Origin: Mesorhizobium sp. 1M-11
GTDB lineage: Bacteria; Pseudomonadota; Alphaproteobacteria; Rhizobiales; Rhizobiaceae
Direction of reading: 5' to 3'
Assembly (NCBI RefSeq): GCF_001303895.1
Contig: NZ_LJSD01000074.1
Location: 62,001-126,000, forward strand
Length of the DNA stretch: 64,000 nucleotides
The position numbers were made by a program, and so were the translations under genes. Of the stretch, positions 62,101 to 64,000 are shown piece after piece (positions within the stretch are counted from its first letter, which is position 1; each line of letters begins with the position of its first letter). Below the pieces are notes generated by a model, which worked only from the letters and a program-made list of their open reading frames with translations, was not told where the DNA came from and did no database searches.

Positions 62101-62607
62101 ATGCGGCATGGAAGAAGACACGCAACCGTGATCGTCTCCGGCGACGACCAGCACGCCGCCATGCGGCGAGGAACCATAGGCGTTGCCGTGCTTCAGCGCG
62201 TCGCCGGCACGGTCGACGCCTGGCCCCTTGCCGTACCACATCGAAAACACGCCTTCGACGGTGCGATCCGGATTGGTTTCGACCTGCTGTGAGCCAAGTA
62301 CTGCGGTGGCGGCGAGGTCTTCGTTCACGGCGGGCAGGAACTCGATGCCGTGCTGTTTGACCAACTCCTTCGCCCGCCACAGCTCCAGGTCGACGCCGCC
62401 AAGCGGTGAGCCGCGATAGCCGGAGACGAAGCCGGCCGTCTTCAGGCCATGCTCCTTGTCGCGCCGCGCCTGGTCGAGCGTGATGCGCACCAGCGCCTGT
62501 GTTCCGGTGAGGAAGACACGGCCGTTCTTGTTCGTATAACGGTCGTTGAGATTGTAGTCGGCAAGCAAGACGTCAGCCACGGCCGGGATCTCCCGAAAGG
62601 GTACCAT
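59149..62607 (-). CDS. Indolepyruvate:ferredoxin oxidoreductase, fused alpha-gamma type
   Basis: This 1152-residue enzyme fuses the thiamine-diphosphate parts (N-terminal LTGTQALVR region; SGCPHNSST and GGEGVNWAA in the middle), a 4Fe-4S-type cysteine cluster (CEGCGDCSVESNC to about residue 690) and the C-terminal gamma domain (TGVGGTGVVTVGALISMAA). It converts aryl 2-oxo acids from aromatic amino acids to arylacetyl-CoA. Its place among paa genes suggests that it feeds phenylacetyl-CoA to them. A GTG at 62580 with GGGAG upstream is an alternative start. Confidence 0.92.
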   Translation of the reverse strand: MVPFREIPAVADVLLADYNLNDRYTNKNGRVFLTGTQALVRITLDQARRDKEHGLKTAGFVSGYRGSPLGGVDLELWRAKELVKQHGIEFLPAVNEDLAATAVLGSQQVETNPDRTVEGVFSMWYGKGPGVDRAGDALKHGNAYGSSPHGGVLVVAGDDHGCVSSSMPHQSDVAFMAWFMPTLNPSSVGEYQAFGEYGYALSRFTGMWVGFKAISETVESGQSVDIVADREFQQPDYTPPPTGLHYRWPDLPGPQIEERMEAKKMAVYAFAEANPIDRRIYDVADASFGIVTTGKAHLDLMEALRLLGLDEKACRKLGIDIYKVGMVWPLARRDALEFVKEKKEILVVEEKRGIIESQLKEYFYDYPGHKPHSMVGKRDEDGNRLISWIGELSPRMLAPIVAKRLDMVFPNLRLLDRAAALVPESERLIQVPGAARTPYFCSGCPHNSSTKVPEGSKALAGIGCHFMASWMDRETTSLIQMGGEGVNWAASSLFTGKGHIFQNLGEGTYYHSGSMAIRQAVAAKANITYKILFNDAVAMTGGQPVDGPISVQAIAQEVRAEGVERIALVSDQPDKFSIAAFPSGVTLHHRSQLDAVQRDLREVNGVSVLIYEQTCATEKRRRRKRGTMEDPKRFAWINDLVCEGCGDCSVESNCLSVEPKETPFGRKRKINLSNCNKDFSCLNGFCPSFVTVEGAVRRKRQASNEDFGARAAALPLPDAPTLDRPYDLLVTGVGGTGVVTVGALISMAAHLEGKGSSVLDFTGFAQKFGPVLSFIRLAATPDAINQVRIDAGAADALIGGDIVVSSSPKASACYRAGMQAVVNMAEMPTGDIVRLRDADLSTRRRLKEIERVAGAGNVRALDANALAERLFGDAVFANIILLGYAWQRGLVPIEHNALQRAIELNGIAVERNKQAFAAGRLAAADPRPLIAGQPAMASESLDEMIARREAFLVDYQDRAWAQRYRATVERVRSAERPFGSEGLTDAVARSLFKLMSYKDEYEVARLHMQTGFLAELKREFDGDYKVNYHFAPPFMGGGKDARGRPRKRQFGQWIQTPLRVMARMKRLRGTAFDPFGYTAERRMERELIGWYQGLIDQIIGQLPARSPAELIELAKAPMDIRGYGPVKEEAAAKVKARVATMLACPKETRQAA

Positions 62608-62700
62608 CCGATCCAGTCTACGCTTGCTGCTTGAAATATCCTGCCAGTTTCACCCCGATTTGCTCACGATATGGTCAATTCTGCCGATTTTAGCTAGATA

Positions 62701-62715
62701 GTTGGTAAGACCAAC
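62701..62715. promoter_or_regulatory. Inverted repeat in the Lrp / oxidoreductase divergent promoter
   Basis: GTTGGT and ACCAAC flank AAG, 17 bp before the Lrp-type gene's ATG in the 125-bp divergent gap. It is a candidate operator for the Lrp protein or another regulator of aromatic amino-acid use. Confidence 0.4.
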
Positions 62716-62732
62716 CGATAGGCGGGATTTCG

Positions 62733-63191
62733 ATGCACCTTACCGAACCGGACAGGATTCTGCTGAGGCTGCTGCAGCAGGATGCCCGCATCTCCAACCA
62801 GGAACTGGCCGAGAAGGCGGGTATGTCGGCGTCCGCCTGCTGGCGGCGGGTCCGGGCGCTGGAAGAGGCAGGCATCATTTCAGGCTATGGTGCCGTCGTC
62901 GATCCGCTGAAGGCCGGCCTGAATTTCTCGGCCGTGGTACATGTGATGCTGTCGCGCCACGAGGCGGATCACGTCGCCACCTTTGTCTCGCGCGTCGCGT
63001 CGCGGCCGGAGGTGCTGGAGTGTTTTTCGACCACTGGCGAGGCCGACTACCATCTGCATGTCGTCTGTCGCGACAAGGATGCCTACAACGACTTCCTCGA
63101 ACACTTCCTGTTCAGGCTGCCCGGCATTGCCCATGTGCGCACCAATCTGGTGCTCAAGGACATCAAGGTGCATGGGCAGGTGCCGGTTTAA
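62733..63191 (+). CDS. Lrp/AsnC family transcriptional regulator
   Basis: This 152-residue regulator has an HTH (RILLRLLQQDARISNQELAE, SASACWRRVRALEEAGIISGY) and a C-terminal RAM domain (VLECFSTTGEADYHLHVV). It is divergent from the indolepyruvate oxidoreductase gene and probably controls it in response to an aromatic amino acid. Only 2 bp separate its stop from the convergent paaZ stop. Confidence 0.9.
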   Translation: MHLTEPDRILLRLLQQDARISNQELAEKAGMSASACWRRVRALEEAGIISGYGAVVDPLKAGLNFSAVVHVMLSRHEADHVATFVSRVASRPEVLECFSTTGEADYHLHVVCRDKDAYNDFLEHFLFRLPGIAHVRTNLVLKDIKVHGQVPV

Positions 63192-63193
63192 GG

Positions 63194-64000
63194 CTACTGC
63201 GGCCAGGTCTTCGCCACCATGGTCAGCACGTCGTATTGCGCCACCACCTGCGTGTCCTGGTTGGTCACCGTGCAGTCCCAGCGCACCTCGCCATAGCTTT
63301 CGGTCTCGCGCGGATTGATCTGCTTGGCCGTCAGCGTCACCTGTAGCGTGTCGCCGGGATTGACCGGCGTGAGGAAGCGCAGCGAGTCCACGCCGTAATT
63401 GGCGAGCACCGGCCCAGGCGCCGGGTCGACGAACAGGCCGGCGGCGAAGGAGACGATCAGATAGCCGTGCGCCACACGTCCCTCGAAGAACGGGTTCGCC
63501 CTGGCTGCTTCCTCGTCCATATGGGCGTAGAAGGTGTCGCCGGTGAAATTGGCGAAATGCTCGATGTCCTCCAGCGTCACCGTGCGAGTGCCCGTCACCA
63601 ACTGGTCGCCGATCTCCAGTTCGGCGAGTGACTTGCGGAAGGGATGCACATCGTCATGCTTGGCCTTCGCGCCCTGCATCCAGCGACCTGCCACTTCCGA
63701 AAGCAGCCAGGGTGCTGCCTGCACCGCCGTGCGCTGCATGTAGTGCTTGACGGAGCGCATGCCGCCAAGCTCCTCGCCGCCACCGGCGCGGCCGGGGCCG
63801 CCATGCACCAGAACCGGCAAAGGTGAGCCGTGGCCGGTCGACGATTTCGCGCTGGCGCGGTTGCCGATCATGACGCGACCGTGCCAGGGGCCCAGCGCAT
63901 GGACCGTGTCGCGCGCGAATTTCGAGTCATTGGTGAAGACGGATGCCACAAGGCTGCCCTTGCCGCGCCGCGCCAGCACGGCGGCTTCTTCAGCGATCTC
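63194..64000 (-). CDS. paaZ: Bifunctional PaaZ, C-terminal part (cut by window edge)
   Basis: The visible 268 residues hold the end of an aldehyde dehydrogenase domain (HGRVMIGNRASAKSSTGHG, LVHGGPGRAGGGEELGG) and a C-terminal MaoC-type hydratase domain with D and H of FTGDTFYAH and the GRVAHGYLIVSFAAGLF segment. PaaZ opens the oxepin-CoA ring and oxidises the resulting aldehyde in phenylacetate degradation. The frame runs in from beyond position 64000 without a start. Confidence 0.93.
   Translation of the reverse strand, partial: EIAEEAAVLARRGKGSLVASVFTNDSKFARDTVHALGPWHGRVMIGNRASAKSSTGHGSPLPVLVHGGPGRAGGGEELGGMRSVKHYMQRTAVQAAPWLLSEVAGRWMQGAKAKHDDVHPFRKSLAELEIGDQLVTGTRTVTLEDIEHFANFTGDTFYAHMDEEAARANPFFEGRVAHGYLIVSFAAGLFVDPAPGPVLANYGVDSLRFLTPVNPGDTLQVTLTAKQINPRETESYGEVRWDCTVTNQDTQVVAQYDVLTMVAKTWPQ

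Overview
The window is high-GC chromosomal DNA that reads like an alphaproteobacterium of the Rhizobiales, most likely Mesorhizobium or a close relative. The signs are dense catabolic operons each with its own ABC importer and regulator, frequent 1-4 bp stop/start overlaps, RIME-type and AGAGCATGATC-type intergenic palindromes, and the rhizobial ehu/eut gene order. There are no rRNA or tRNA genes, CRISPR arrays, phage genes or transposases. The genus is inferred from layout and repeats, not from a database search.

Layout. (1) 1-6736: a BMP-type importer (substrate-binding protein, double ATPase, start of a permease) beside a tandem pair of DUF1185 proteins, an enamidase-like amidohydrolase, a MarR regulator and an isochorismatase-fold amidase. 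This looks like an uptake and ring-opening pathway for an unknown cyclic amide or N-heterocycle and is the best candidate for an undescribed system. (2) 6989-16236: an epimerase-like enzyme and an SDR, then a GntR-controlled sugar module (GH4 glycosidase, PfkB kinase and a complete CUT1-type ABC importer). (3) 16306-31447: the full ectoine/5-hydroxyectoine catabolic cluster. It has asnC, ssd, atf and an added MDR oxidoreductase on the minus strand, and enuR-ehuABCD-eutABCDE on the plus strand, with a small P-loop kinase gene inserted between asnC and ssd. (4) 31444-39994: a ferric-siderophore-type uptake regulon (two FecCD permeases, binding protein, ATPase, TonB receptor) with a flavin (LLM) monooxygenase and an IclR regulator. 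The same 21-bp near-palindrome lies at both of its divergent promoters. (5) 40059-50649: a membrane-anchored CadC-like TPR regulator divergent from a giant 2845-residue autotransporter. (6) 50731-55651: the prkA-yeaH-spoVR stress trio. (7) 55847-64000: phenylacetate catabolism (paaG-paaI-paaK-tetR and the 3' end of paaZ) around a fused indolepyruvate:ferredoxin oxidoreductase with a divergent Lrp regulator, so that aromatic 2-oxo acids can be turned into arylacetyl-CoA and fed to the paa pathway.

How the parts fit together. Most modules have the form importer + enzymes + local regulator. Ectoine is imported by EhuABCD, converted by EutABC (hydroxyectoine to ectoine), EutD (ring opening) and EutE (deacetylation) to diaminobutyrate, then by Atf and Ssd to aspartate. 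Operators are proposed where an inverted repeat sits on a promoter or is shared between promoters of one regulon. Start codons were moved from the longest reading frame where a Shine-Dalgarno sequence, an overlap with the upstream gene, or homologue length called for it.
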